From the NCBI RefSeq assembly GCF_001425825.1, contig NZ_LMDM01000050.1, positions 115,057-179,056 on the forward strand: a DNA stretch of 64,000 nt, in the 5' to 3' direction. Below, piece after piece: positions 41,442 to 49,837 of this stretch; position 1 is the first letter of the stretch, and the number at the start of each line of letters is the position of its first letter. Source of the DNA: Rhizobacter sp. Root1238. Lineage in GTDB: Bacteria; Pseudomonadota; Gammaproteobacteria; Burkholderiales; Burkholderiaceae_C. The notes under the pieces were generated by a model that was not told the DNA's origin, made no database searches, and saw only the letters and a list, made by a program, of their open reading frames with translations. Both the position numbers and the translations under genes were made by a program.

Positions 41442-42431
41442 ATGAGCCGGACTGCGTTCGTCTACCAGATCCATTACGACGAGGCTTCCCGACGTCGGGT
41501 CGAGCCTGAGTTCATTCCGCTGGACAACACCGCGAGCGAGCGGCCGGATTGGCTGGAGTTCTGGCCCATTCTCAAATTCCTTCAGTCGAACACACTGCAG
41601 GAAGGTGCGTGGTACGGATTCCTGTCGCCACGTTTTGCCGAGAAGACTGGCGTCAACGGCCAGCAGGTCATCGAGTTGCTCAACGTGGTGGGCGATGCCG
41701 AGGACGTCATGCTCCTTTCGCCTTTCTGGGACCATGGTGCGTTTTTCCTGAACGCGTTCGAGCAGGGCGACGCGACCTGTGCGGGCCTGCTGGATGCGAG
41801 TCAACGGTTTGTCGACAGCATCGGCCTGGGCATCGACCTGAGAACACGGGTCGTCAGGTCGCGCCACACGGTTTTCTCGAACTACTTCATCGCGAAGCCC
41901 GTGTTCTGGCGCAAGTGGCTGGAGCTTGCGCAGCAACTGTGGAAGTGCTGCGAAGACGACGCCAATCAGCTCGCGGCCGACTTGAACGCCGCGACGACCT
42001 ACCCGGCACGGGGCGGACGGCCGGTCGCGCTGAAGATCTTCTTGCAGGAACGCCTGGCGTGCCTGCTCCTGGACCGGCCGGAGTTCCGCGTGGGGTCGAT
42101 CGACCTGAGCGAGGGGCACCGGGTGGACCGCATGTTCTGCTCCGATGAGTCGAAGCGTGCTGACTTGCATCGGTGCGATTCACTGAAGGTGCAGTACCTC
42201 GAAACACAGGATGAAACCGTGTTGGAGAGCTACTGGGCACTGCGCAGGACCATCCCGACCATCGTGCCGGTGTCGCGGGAGCCTTTTCAGGCGGATCGCG
42301 GACGCCGGGTCGAGCAACGCCGGCGCGGTGCGCAGTTTCCGGCGTTCGGCGCGGGGGTCCACTCGACCGACTGGAGCAACTGGTCACCCGGTGTTGAGCA
42401 GCCCCGGACAGCGATCATTCTTCGCGCCTGA
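41442..42431 (+). CDS. Uncharacterised protein of atypical composition
   Basis: A 329-residue protein I cannot assign. It opens MSRTAFVYQIHYDEASRRRV, followed by IPLDNTASERPDWLEFWPIL, and in the middle LLSPFWDHGAFFLNAFEQGD, then an Arg-rich C-terminus. No signal or TM is seen. Soluble proteins of this look often sit near glycosyltransferase or capsule genes, but there is none here. Base composition is clearly lower in GC than both neighbours, with more codons ending in A/T, a sign of recent transfer. I use ATG 41442 rather than TTG 41433. Its last 17 bp overlap the protease gene on the other strand. Confidence 0.7.
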   Translation: MSRTAFVYQIHYDEASRRRVEPEFIPLDNTASERPDWLEFWPILKFLQSNTLQEGAWYGFLSPRFAEKTGVNGQQVIELLNVVGDAEDVMLLSPFWDHGAFFLNAFEQGDATCAGLLDASQRFVDSIGLGIDLRTRVVRSRHTVFSNYFIAKPVFWRKWLELAQQLWKCCEDDANQLAADLNAATTYPARGGRPVALKIFLQERLACLLLDRPEFRVGSIDLSEGHRVDRMFCSDESKRADLHRCDSLKVQYLETQDETVLESYWALRRTIPTIVPVSREPFQADRGRRVEQRRRGAQFPAFGAGVHSTDWSNWSPGVEQPRTAIILRA

Positions 42432-43590
42432 CCTGTGCCCTGCCGCGCGGCCGCTGCGCCACCATCACGCTGATCTCGAGCGCCTTGTCGCCGCGCTGCA
42501 CGCCGATCTGCGCGGTTTCCTTCGGCTTCAGCGCGGCCACCGCGGCCAGCAGCTGCACCGTGTTGCTCACCGGCGTCTCGGCCACCTTGACGACCACGTC
42601 GCCAGGGCGCAGGCCGCCGGTCGCGGCCGGGCCGTTCTGCAGCACGCCGGTGATCAGCACGCCTTCCTTGATCGGCAGGTTGAAGGTCTCGGCGATCTCG
42701 GGCGTCAGGTCGCGCGGCTCGACGCCGATCCAGCCGCGAGTGACCTGGCCGTCGCGGATCAGGCCTTCCATCACCTGGCGCGCGGTCGTCTCGGGGATCG
42801 CGAAGCCGATGCCCAGGCTGCCGCCGCTGCGCGAGTAGATCGCGGTGTTGATGCCCAGCAGGTTGCCGTTGGTGTCGACCAGTGCACCGCCCGAGTTGCC
42901 GGGGTTGATCGCCGCATCGGTCTGGATGAAGTTCTCGAAGGTGTTGATGCCGAGCTGGTTGCGGCCGAGCGCGCTGACGATGCCCGACGTGACCGTCTGG
43001 CCGACGCCGAACGGGTTGCCGATGGCCAGCACCACGTCGCCGACCTGCAGTGTCTCGGCGCTGCCGAACGCGATCACCGGCAGCTTGTCGAGCGTGATCT
43101 TCAGCACCGCGACGTCGGTGTCGGGATCGCTGCCGACCACCTTGGCCTTCGCGCGGCGCGCGTCGACCAGCTGCACCTCGATGTCGTCGGCGCCTTCGAC
43201 GACATGGTTGTTGGTCAGCAGGTAGCCCTCGGGCGACACGATCACGCCGGAGCCGAGGCCGACCTGCGGCTGTTCGCGCTGTTGCGCGCCCTCACCGAAG
43301 AAGAACTTGAACCACGGGTCCTCGCCATGCGGGTTGCGCGCCGGCGCCTTGCTGGCGGTGATGCTGACGACGGCCGGCGACGCGCGCCGTGCCGCGCCGC
43401 TGTAGCTGGGGACGCCGCCGGGCGGCAGCGACACGTTCTGGAGCGCCGGCGCCTGGCTGATCGACACGATGCTCGGCATGCCGTTGCCGGGCTGGCGGCG
43501 CACCCAGTCCGGCTTCAGCGTCGCGACCACGAACAGCACGGCCACGGCCACCGTCACGGCCTGGGAGAAAATCAGCCACGTCTTGCGCAT
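42415..43590 (-). CDS. HtrA/DegS-type serine endoprotease with one PDZ domain
   Basis: A 391-residue trypsin-like envelope protease. An N-terminal membrane anchor (IFSQAVTVAVAVLFVVATL) replaces a cleavable signal, so it faces the periplasm from the inner membrane. Catalytic triad: His in LLTNNHVVEG, Asp in DPDTDVAVLK, Ser in NPGNSGGALVD. A single PDZ domain follows (EGVLITGVLQNGPAATGGLR). One PDZ and a membrane anchor make it DegS/AlgW-like, a possible stress-signal protease for a sigma-E-type cascade, rather than DegP. It starts at ATG 43590; its end overlaps the atypical gene by 17 bp. Confidence 0.92.
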   Translation of the reverse strand: MRKTWLIFSQAVTVAVAVLFVVATLKPDWVRRQPGNGMPSIVSISQAPALQNVSLPPGGVPSYSGAARRASPAVVSITASKAPARNPHGEDPWFKFFFGEGAQQREQPQVGLGSGVIVSPEGYLLTNNHVVEGADDIEVQLVDARRAKAKVVGSDPDTDVAVLKITLDKLPVIAFGSAETLQVGDVVLAIGNPFGVGQTVTSGIVSALGRNQLGINTFENFIQTDAAINPGNSGGALVDTNGNLLGINTAIYSRSGGSLGIGFAIPETTARQVMEGLIRDGQVTRGWIGVEPRDLTPEIAETFNLPIKEGVLITGVLQNGPAATGGLRPGDVVVKVAETPVSNTVQLLAAVAALKPKETAQIGVQRGDKALEISVMVAQRPRGRAQVRREE

Positions 43591-43607
43591 CAACAGGGTC
43601 CTGTGTC

Positions 43608-44369
43608 ATGGCCGCACGCTCCGAAATCGAGTCCTACCTGAACACGCTGCTGGACGTGGGCCGCTTCCGCGATTATGGGCCGAACGGTCTGCAGATCGAG
43701 GGCAAACCCGAGGTGCGCAAGCTGGTGTCGGGCGTCACCGCGAGCCGGGCCTTCATCGAGGCGGCGATCGAGCGTGGCGCCGATGCGCTGCTGGTGCACC
43801 ACGGGCTGTTCTGGAAGGGCCATGACGGCCGCATCACCGGCTGGCTGAAGGCACGCATCGAGCGGCTGCTGGCGGCCCAGGTCAACCTGCTGGCCTACCA
43901 CCTGCCGCTGGACGCGCACCCGCAGTTCGGCAACAACGCGCAGTTCGGCGTGCGGCTGAACTTCATGGCCGACGGCCGCTTCGGCGACCAGGACCTGGGC
44001 TGGATCGGCAGCCCGGCGCAGCCGCTGACGGTGCCGGCGCTGACCGCGCTGCTCTCGCTGCGATTGAACCGCGCGCCGGTGGTCGTCGACCCGGGCGTCT
44101 CTGGAGGAGGCCGCCCGATCCGGCGCGTCGCGTGGTGCACCGGCGGCGCCCAGGGCTATTTCGAAGCCGCGATCGCCGCCGGCGCCGATGCCTACGTCAC
44201 CGGCGAGATCTCGGAACCGCAGGCGCACCTGGCACGCGAGACCGGCGTCGCCTTCTTCGCCTGCGGGCACCACGCCAGCGAGCGCTTTGGAGCGCCTGCG
44301 CTGGCCGCGCACGTGGCCGAGAAATTCGGCCTCGCGCACGAGTTCATCGAGATCGACAACCCCGCCTGA
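43608..44369 (+). CDS. Nif3-like dinuclear metal-centre protein (GTP cyclohydrolase 1 type 2 homologue)
   Basis: A 253-residue member of the NIF3/YbgI family, which forms toroidal hexamers with a dinuclear metal site. Metal-binding pattern: LLVHHGLFWKG (about 63-73), AYHLPLDAHPQFGNNAQ (about 96-112), and FFACGHHASERFG near residue 220. Some members act as cyclic-ether hydrolases or GTP cyclohydrolases; the cellular role is unclear. It is divergent from the protease gene with an 18-bp gap. Its stop and the GH92 stop abut in a shared TGATCA. Confidence 0.92.
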   Translation: MAARSEIESYLNTLLDVGRFRDYGPNGLQIEGKPEVRKLVSGVTASRAFIEAAIERGADALLVHHGLFWKGHDGRITGWLKARIERLLAAQVNLLAYHLPLDAHPQFGNNAQFGVRLNFMADGRFGDQDLGWIGSPAQPLTVPALTALLSLRLNRAPVVVDPGVSGGGRPIRRVAWCTGGAQGYFEAAIAAGADAYVTGEISEPQAHLARETGVAFFACGHHASERFGAPALAAHVAEKFGLAHEFIEIDNPA

Positions 44370-47318
44370 TCAGGGCGCGACGCGGAGGTCGTCGACGAAA
44401 CCGCGGAACGTGCCGGTCGCGTCGGGGCGGTCGTAGGCCACCAGGATGCGTGCGATCGTGCGCCCCGCCGCCCACTGGCCGATGTTCGAGCGCACCTCGT
44501 TCCAGGTGTTGCCGGCGAGCCGGCCGCCACGGCCCTGGAACTCCGGATGCACCCGCACGCCGTTCTGGTCGGTCGCGCCCGAATCGCGCAGGCTGCTGCC
44601 GTCGGTGAAGATCAGGTCGACCGCGACGAACGCGCTGTTGGGCGCCGAGCCCTGCGGATAGATCCAGTACGACAGCGTCGTGCTGGCGGTCACCGGGATC
44701 CGCACGTCGAACACCTTGTTGTACGAGAACGAGCGCGTCGCGTCGGTGTCGTTGCCCGAGTACATCAGCGCCGTGCTGCCGCTGTGCGCGATGTTCTCGC
44801 GCCGCGTCGAGGTCTCCATCCCGGCCAGCCCGCAGCAGAAGCCGCCGACGTTGGCCTGGAAGTCGGCGGTGTCGTTCCAGTCGGGCTGCGCGATGCCGGC
44901 TTCGAAGTCCGAGAAGAAGCCGCTCGCGTTGGTCGTGGTGCGTGGCGCGTCGAACGACGGCGGCGCATCGGCCGCGGCGCTGCCCCACGCGGTGTTGGCG
45001 CTGGCGCCCAGCACATAGTCCAGCGTGGTGTCGGCGTCCAGCTGCGACAGCGCCAGCCAGGTGCGCGTCGACGTGGCGCCGTTCACCTTCAGGCTCTGCA
45101 CGTAGGTGCCGTTCGCGCCGGCGTTCGACGCGTTGATCGTCAGCGTGCGGCCGTTGCCCATGCGCACCGCGGTGCTCGGGAACAGCGGGCTGCCGAGCAC
45201 GAAGCCGCCGAGGCCCGGGATCTCCGGGTACAGCCCGAGCGCGCCCCACACGTACCAGGCCGAGGTGGCGCCCAGGTCGTCGTTGCCGGTCAGGCCGTCC
45301 GGGCCGGTCTTGTACAGGTCGTTCAGGATGCGCCGCACCACCGCCTGCGACTTGTACGGCGCGCCGGCGAAGGCATAGGCCCACGGCGTGCCGTGTTCCG
45401 GCTCGTTGCCCATGAAGGCGTACGGGCTGTTCGGCCCCGAATCGAGTTGCGTGAAGTGCTCGTCCAGCCGCGCGATGGCGGCCGCGTTGCCGCCCATGCG
45501 GTCGAACAGCCCGCGGTAGTTCTGCGGCACCATCCAGGTGTATTGCGCCGAGTCGCCTTCGACGAAGCCGGCGCCGTCGGTGCGCGTGAACCCGCTCTTG
45601 AAGCTGCCGCCCGCGGTGCGCGGGTGGATGTAGCCGCTGACCTTGGAGTACAGCGGCTTCCACATCTGCGCCTGCGTGAGGTACTTGTCGCGCCTGGCGG
45701 TGTCGCCGAGCGCGCCGGCGAACTGCGCGATCGCCGAATCGGCCAGCGCGTACTCTTCGGCCGACGCAGCTGCGCCCCACAGGTTCGGCGTCTCGATCGG
45801 GATGTAGCCATGGCCCAGGTAGTCGGCCAGCCCCGGGCGCGTCTCGCAGTTGCGCGAACGGGTGCCGGGCTGCGTCGCGCCCTGCTCCATGTAGCGCAGC
45901 GCGGCGGCGGTGTCGAAGCTGCGGCCGCCGAAGGCGTACAGGTTGGCGACGATCACCGCGCCGGCATCGCCCACCATCACGCAGGTGTCGTCGTTCGCGG
46001 TCGGCCACTTCGGATAGCCGCCCCCGCCCTTCTCGGCGTCGACCACCATCGACTGCGCCATGTCGCTCGCCTCCTTCGGCGCGAGCCAGCCGATCAGCTG
46101 CACCTGCGAGCGGTAGATGTCCCAGCCGGAGAAGGTGGCGTACTTGTCCCAGCCGGTCGCGGTGTAGGTCTTGTTGTCGAAGCCGATGTACTGGCCGTTG
46201 ACGTCGCTGAACAGGTTGGGGTGCAGCAGCGAGTGGTACAGCGCGCTGTAGAACTTGGTGCGGTCGTCGGTCGAGCCGCCGGTGACCTGCACCTTGTTCA
46301 GCGTCGCGTTCCAGGTCGCCTGCGCCGCGCTCTTGAGCCCGTCGAAGTCCCAGGCGGGGTTCTCGGTCTGCATGTTCAGCTTCGCGTTCGCGGTGCTGAC
46401 GTACGAGACGCCGATGCGCAGCTTCACCTGCCCGCCGCCGGCGAACTTGACCCAGCCGCCGTTGTTCTGCGCGCGCGCCGCGGTGCGCGAGCCGGGCGTC
46501 ACGGTGTCGCCCTGGTAGGTGCCGAAGCTGGCGAAGGGCTTGTCGAACTGGCCGTGGAAGTAGACGAAGTAGCCGCCGCCGCCGCACACGCCGCCGGTCT
46601 CGACGAAGCCCTGGACCGAGTCGGTGCCGACGATCTCCAGCTGCGCACTGCGCGCGCCGACGCCGTTGCGGCCGATGTTCAGGATCATCGTCGCGTCGTT
46701 GGTGGCGGGCCAGGTGAAGCGGCCGGCACCGGTGCGCTTCGTGACGGTGAGCTCGGCATTGACGCCGTTGTTCAGCCCGACGCGGTACGAGCCCGGCACC
46801 GCCTGCTCGTTGGCATGCGAGAAGCCGACCTGGTAGTTCTCGATGTGCGTGCCCGGCGAACTCGCGATGTTGCCGACGATGGGCAGCATCGAGATGTCCT
46901 GCTGGATCGAGCAGCCGGTGCCGCTGGAGTGGATCAGGCTGATGCCCTGGATCACGCCCTTGTCGTAGTTGTAGCCGCCGAAGCCGTAGAACTCGCCGTA
47001 GCCGGTGTCGGGGCTGTACTGCACCATGCCGAAGGGCAGCGTCGCGCCGGGGAAGGTGTTGCCGACCGCGCCGCCGGTGCCCTGGTTGTCCGGGTTCGGG
47101 TTGCCGATCTTCGTGCCGACGAACGGGTTGACCAGCGGCAGCAGGTTGACGTCGGCCGCCTGAGCGGCTTCCGTCGGGGCCCGCGCCGCCGTCATCGCGG
47201 CATCGTCATGCCCGCCGCTGTTGCCACCGCCACCGCCGCAGCCTGCCACCAGCAGGGCGGCAAGCCATCCCGACCGCAGGGCGAAGCGCCGCCGCGGTGT
47301 TGAACGATCGTGTTGCAC
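44370..47318 (-). CDS. GH92-family alpha-1,2-mannosidase lipoprotein
   Basis: A 982-residue secreted glycosidase. A lipoprotein signal ends in LLVAGC (lipobox) followed by a Gly stretch. The GH92 domain opens VNPFVGTKI and GNTFPGATLPFGMVQYSPDT, then WDIYRSQVQLIGW and, late, GNEPEHGTPWAYAF and GNDDLGATSAWYVWGALGLY, holding the general acid Glu and the base Asp pair of Ca-dependent inverting mannosidases. Residues about 815-980 form an extra beta-rich domain (ENIAHSGSTALMYSGN), probably carbohydrate-binding. Such enzymes trim alpha-mannan. The start is GTG 47318 with GAGGAG upstream. GH92 is uncommon in this order; the gene sits between conserved Nif3 and mscL, suggesting acquisition. Confidence 0.9.
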   Translation of the reverse strand: MQHDRSTPRRRFALRSGWLAALLVAGCGGGGGNSGGHDDAAMTAARAPTEAAQAADVNLLPLVNPFVGTKIGNPNPDNQGTGGAVGNTFPGATLPFGMVQYSPDTGYGEFYGFGGYNYDKGVIQGISLIHSSGTGCSIQQDISMLPIVGNIASSPGTHIENYQVGFSHANEQAVPGSYRVGLNNGVNAELTVTKRTGAGRFTWPATNDATMILNIGRNGVGARSAQLEIVGTDSVQGFVETGGVCGGGGYFVYFHGQFDKPFASFGTYQGDTVTPGSRTAARAQNNGGWVKFAGGGQVKLRIGVSYVSTANAKLNMQTENPAWDFDGLKSAAQATWNATLNKVQVTGGSTDDRTKFYSALYHSLLHPNLFSDVNGQYIGFDNKTYTATGWDKYATFSGWDIYRSQVQLIGWLAPKEASDMAQSMVVDAEKGGGGYPKWPTANDDTCVMVGDAGAVIVANLYAFGGRSFDTAAALRYMEQGATQPGTRSRNCETRPGLADYLGHGYIPIETPNLWGAAASAEEYALADSAIAQFAGALGDTARRDKYLTQAQMWKPLYSKVSGYIHPRTAGGSFKSGFTRTDGAGFVEGDSAQYTWMVPQNYRGLFDRMGGNAAAIARLDEHFTQLDSGPNSPYAFMGNEPEHGTPWAYAFAGAPYKSQAVVRRILNDLYKTGPDGLTGNDDLGATSAWYVWGALGLYPEIPGLGGFVLGSPLFPSTAVRMGNGRTLTINASNAGANGTYVQSLKVNGATSTRTWLALSQLDADTTLDYVLGASANTAWGSAAADAPPSFDAPRTTTNASGFFSDFEAGIAQPDWNDTADFQANVGGFCCGLAGMETSTRRENIAHSGSTALMYSGNDTDATRSFSYNKVFDVRIPVTASTTLSYWIYPQGSAPNSAFVAVDLIFTDGSSLRDSGATDQNGVRVHPEFQGRGGRLAGNTWNEVRSNIGQWAAGRTIARILVAYDRPDATGTFRGFVDDLRVAP

Positions 47319-47510
47319 TCTTGTCTCCTCAGTCGCGCGGGGACCGATGCACAGCGAGCCTGGCGTGCGACGACGTCCGCACGAAACTGCCACACGTCTA
47401 CTTCTTGCTCTGGAGGCACCCTGGCTGTGCAGCGTAGGGGCAGGCCCGCGACGGCCCGACGGGAGATTCCCGCGCAGGAGTCAGCGCAGCGAGCGAAACA
47501 GGCCCTCGAT

Positions 47511-47936
47511 TCAGGACACCAGGTCCCAGCCCGGCACGCATTGCATGAACGTGCCCAGGGCCCGGCCGGCACCGAGGCGCTCGTCGTCCTCGAACACGTC
47601 GAGCGCGTCGGGTTCGCAGTAGCCGGTGCGCCAGCGCGGCAGCAGGCGCGCGCTGCCGTCCTCGCCTTCGAACAGCACGCGGTAGCCGGTGTGGCGCGGA
47701 TCGGCCTGGATGCGTTGCGCCAGCGAGACGATCTGCGGGCGCGGACCTTCGATCAGCTGGCAGAAGCGCGCGCCATCGAACACCAGCACGCCGCTGATGC
47801 CGAGCTGCTGGTTGCGTTCACGGGACACGTGCAGAATCCGTGCAACCACCGAGAAGTCCCGACCGGGCGCGAGATGGCTGAGGTAGAGGACGCGGTACAC
47901 GGACGACGGGGCGGACGACGGGGCGATAGCGATCAC
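47511..47936 (-). CDS. BLUF-domain blue-light photoreceptor
   Basis: A short BLUF protein (141 residues from GTG 47936) that binds FAD and senses blue light. All residues for the photocycle are visible: Tyr in YRVLYLSHLA, Asn in NQQLGISGVLVF, Gln in FCQLIEGPRPQ, and Trp in LLPRWRTGYCEP. After the roughly 95-residue fold only about 30 residues remain, with no effector domain, so it must act through a partner. The start is uncertain: GTG 47936 gives 16 residues before the fold, GTG 47900 four. It is divergent from a Crp/Fnr regulator with about 45 bp between start codons, and upstream of GH92 on the same strand. Confidence 0.85.
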   Translation of the reverse strand: MIAIAPSSAPSSVYRVLYLSHLAPGRDFSVVARILHVSRERNQQLGISGVLVFDGARFCQLIEGPRPQIVSLAQRIQADPRHTGYRVLFEGEDGSARLLPRWRTGYCEPDALDVFEDDERLGAGRALGTFMQCVPGWDLVS

Positions 47937-47981
47937 AAGAGGCCAAAGCCTCCAATCTAGCGGCCGCGGAGGGCCACACAC

Positions 47982-48749
47982 ATGTCAATTGACACAGCAC
48001 TGCAGCGCAGTGCGGTGCGTGTTCCGTGCAGCGATTGCCCGTTGCGCGTGCTGCCGCTGTTCGTGGCGGCGGCGCCCGACGAACTGGCACTGATCCAGTC
48101 GTTGAAGCACCGCGAGCTGCGGCGCGACAGCGGTGCCAGCATCATCGACGAGGGGTCGACCGACGCGCCGCTGTTCACGCTGTTTTCCGGCTGGGCCTTC
48201 CGCTACAAGACGCTGAGCGACGGCCGCCGGCAGATCCTGAACTTCCTGCTGCCGGGCGACTTCATCGGCGTGCAGCAGAAGATGACCGATGCCGCGGTGC
48301 ACGGCGTCGAGGCGCTGGGCGAAGCGTGGCTGTGCGTGTTCGAGCGCGATGCGCTGTGGTCGCTGCACCAGCACACGCCGCGGCTCGGCTTCGCGGTCAC
48401 CTGGCTGGCCGCGCACGAAGAGGCGCTGGTCGACGACAACCTGCTGTCGGTCGGCCGTCGCAGCGCGGCCGAGCGCGTCGCGACGCTGCTGGTGCACCTG
48501 TTCCGTCGTGCGGCCGCGCTGATGCCGGACGCCGGGGTCAACGGCGTGCCGTTTCCGCTGACGCAGCAGCATGTCGCCGATGCACTCGGGCTGTCGCTGG
48601 TGCACACCAACAAGACCTTGCGCAAGCTGCAGCGCCAGGGGCTGCACCGCATCGAGAATGGGCAGCTGTTCCTGACCGACGTGCGGGCGCTGGAGCGCCT
48701 CGCCGACCTGTACGGCGATGGCAAGCTGTCGCCGCGGCCGCTGATCTGA
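47982..48749 (+). CDS. Crp/Fnr-family transcriptional regulator
   Basis: A 255-residue Crp/Fnr protein: cyclic-nucleotide-type sensor domain about 25-145 (ILNFLLPGDFIGVQQKM) and a C-terminal winged helix with LTQQHVADALGLSLVHTNKT (about 190-209). The N-terminus has CSDCPLR (Cys16, Cys19) but lacks the third clustered Cys of FNR; a later Cys is in EAWLCVFERD. A 4Fe-4S cluster is thus doubtful. GGAGG lies 9 nt before the ATG. A perfect 12-bp palindrome covers the start codon, possibly for autoregulation. It precedes the PdxA-like gene by 26 bp, probably in one transcript. Confidence 0.88.
   Translation: MSIDTALQRSAVRVPCSDCPLRVLPLFVAAAPDELALIQSLKHRELRRDSGASIIDEGSTDAPLFTLFSGWAFRYKTLSDGRRQILNFLLPGDFIGVQQKMTDAAVHGVEALGEAWLCVFERDALWSLHQHTPRLGFAVTWLAAHEEALVDDNLLSVGRRSAAERVATLLVHLFRRAAALMPDAGVNGVPFPLTQQHVADALGLSLVHTNKTLRKLQRQGLHRIENGQLFLTDVRALERLADLYGDGKLSPRPLI
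47983..47994. promoter_or_regulatory. Perfect 12-bp palindrome over the start codon of the Crp/Fnr gene
   Basis: tgtcaattgaca is its own reverse complement and begins at the second base of the start codon. It does not match the FNR site (ttgat-n4-atcaa). It may be an autorepression site or chance. Confidence 0.4.
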
Positions 48750-48775
48750 ATCGCTGACCTGAAAGGCACCTCGGA

Positions 48776-49777
48776 ATGACGACCCGTGCACCGATCGCAT
48801 TGACGCAGGGCGATGCCTGCGGCATCGGCCCCGAGATCATCGCGAAGCTGTTTCGCCTGCCGCAGGCGGCCGGCTGCTTCGTGATCGGCGACGTGGCGGT
48901 GCAGCGCCGTGCGGTCGCGTCGACTGGCGGCGGGCTGGCGGTGGCGGTGATCGAGCGTGCCGCCGATGCGCTCGAGGCGCCGCCGGGCTGCATCCCGGTG
49001 CTGCTGCCGCCCGGGCTGCCGGCCGACCTGATGGCGGCACCGATCGGGCAGGTCGATGCGCGCGCCGGCGCGGCGGCGGCGCGCTGCATCGAGCACGCGG
49101 TGCGGCTGGCGCGCGGCGCGGAGATCGCGGCCATCGTCACCGCGCCGATCCACAAGGAGGCGCTGTCGGCCGCCGGCGTCGCGTTCCCGGGGCACACCGA
49201 GATGCTGCAGGCGCTGTCGGTCGAGGCTGGCGCGCCGCTGCCGCCGGTGCGCATGATGCTGGCCAACGAAGAGCTGCGAACGGTGCTGGTGACCATCCAC
49301 CTGTCGCTGCGGCGCGCGATCGATGCGGTGACCTTCGACGCGGTGCTGCAGACGCTGCGCATCTCGCAGCAGGCTGCTGCACGCTGGGGCCTGTCGTCGC
49401 CGCGCATCGCGGTGGCCGGGCTGAATCCGCATGCGGGGGAGGGCGGCCTGTTTGGCGATGAAGAGATCCGCATCATCCGCCCGGCCATCGACGCGGCGCG
49501 CGCCGAAGGCATCGACGCGAGCGGCCCGTTCGCGCCCGACACGGTGTTCATGCGCGCGCGCCGCGGCGAGTTCGACCTGGTGATCGCGATGACGCACGAC
49601 CACGGATTGATCCCGGTCAAGTACCTCGGTGTCGAACAAGGCGTCAACGTGACGCTCGGGCTGCCGTTCGTGCGCACCAGCCCCGATCACGGCACGGCAT
49701 TCGACATCGCCGGCACCGGCCGGGCCGATGCATCGAGCCTGCTGGCCGCGTTGCAGATGGCGCGCCGACTCTCGTAG
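48776..49777 (+). CDS. PdxA-family 4-phosphohydroxy-L-threonine dehydrogenase-like protein
   Basis: A 333-residue PdxA-like dehydrogenase. Motifs: LTQGDACGIGPEIIAKL (classical GDPAGIGPE, here with D-A-C), ITAPIHKEAL (as VTAPIHKEAL), FPGHTEML with the metal-binding His, LNPHAGEGG, MTHDHGLIPVK and TSPDHGTAFDIAG. PdxA proper oxidises 4-phosphohydroxythreonine in vitamin B6 synthesis; the PdxA2 branch acts on other acids such as 4-phospho-erythronate-type substrates. In this order the housekeeping pdxA usually lies next to ksgA, so this is probably the second type. It is controlled, by position, by the Crp/Fnr regulator upstream. Confidence 0.88.
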   Translation: MTTRAPIALTQGDACGIGPEIIAKLFRLPQAAGCFVIGDVAVQRRAVASTGGGLAVAVIERAADALEAPPGCIPVLLPPGLPADLMAAPIGQVDARAGAAAARCIEHAVRLARGAEIAAIVTAPIHKEALSAAGVAFPGHTEMLQALSVEAGAPLPPVRMMLANEELRTVLVTIHLSLRRAIDAVTFDAVLQTLRISQQAAARWGLSSPRIAVAGLNPHAGEGGLFGDEEIRIIRPAIDAARAEGIDASGPFAPDTVFMRARRGEFDLVIAMTHDHGLIPVKYLGVEQGVNVTLGLPFVRTSPDHGTAFDIAGTGRADASSLLAALQMARRLS

Positions 49778-49836
49778 CCCGGATGCCAATCCGGGTCGAT
49801 GGTGCTGACGCGATCCCGGATTGGCATCCGGGCTAC
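49774..49836. repeat. REP-like inverted repeat (22-bp perfect arms)
   Basis: Left arm 49774-49795 and right arm 49815-49836 are perfect reverse complements over 22 bp (core tagcccggatgccaatccgg), with a 19-nt loop. The type gtagcccggat...atccgggctac is a widespread proteobacterial REP/REPIN motif. The left arm contains the stop codon of the PdxA-like gene and the right arm ends two bases before the DUF1631 stop, so it can also act as a two-way terminator. Confidence 0.85.
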
Positions 49837-49837
49837 G

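Noticed and set aside
41433..41442. TTG 41433 as start of the atypical gene after tatC
   Set aside because: ATG 41442 in the same frame is the better start codon; the TTG only adds three residues and lies in a TTGACA string.
44547..47303. A 918-codon plus-strand frame opposite the GH92 gene
   Set aside because: Val/Ala/Arg-rich antisense shadow; the GH92 protein shows catalytic motifs and a lipobox.
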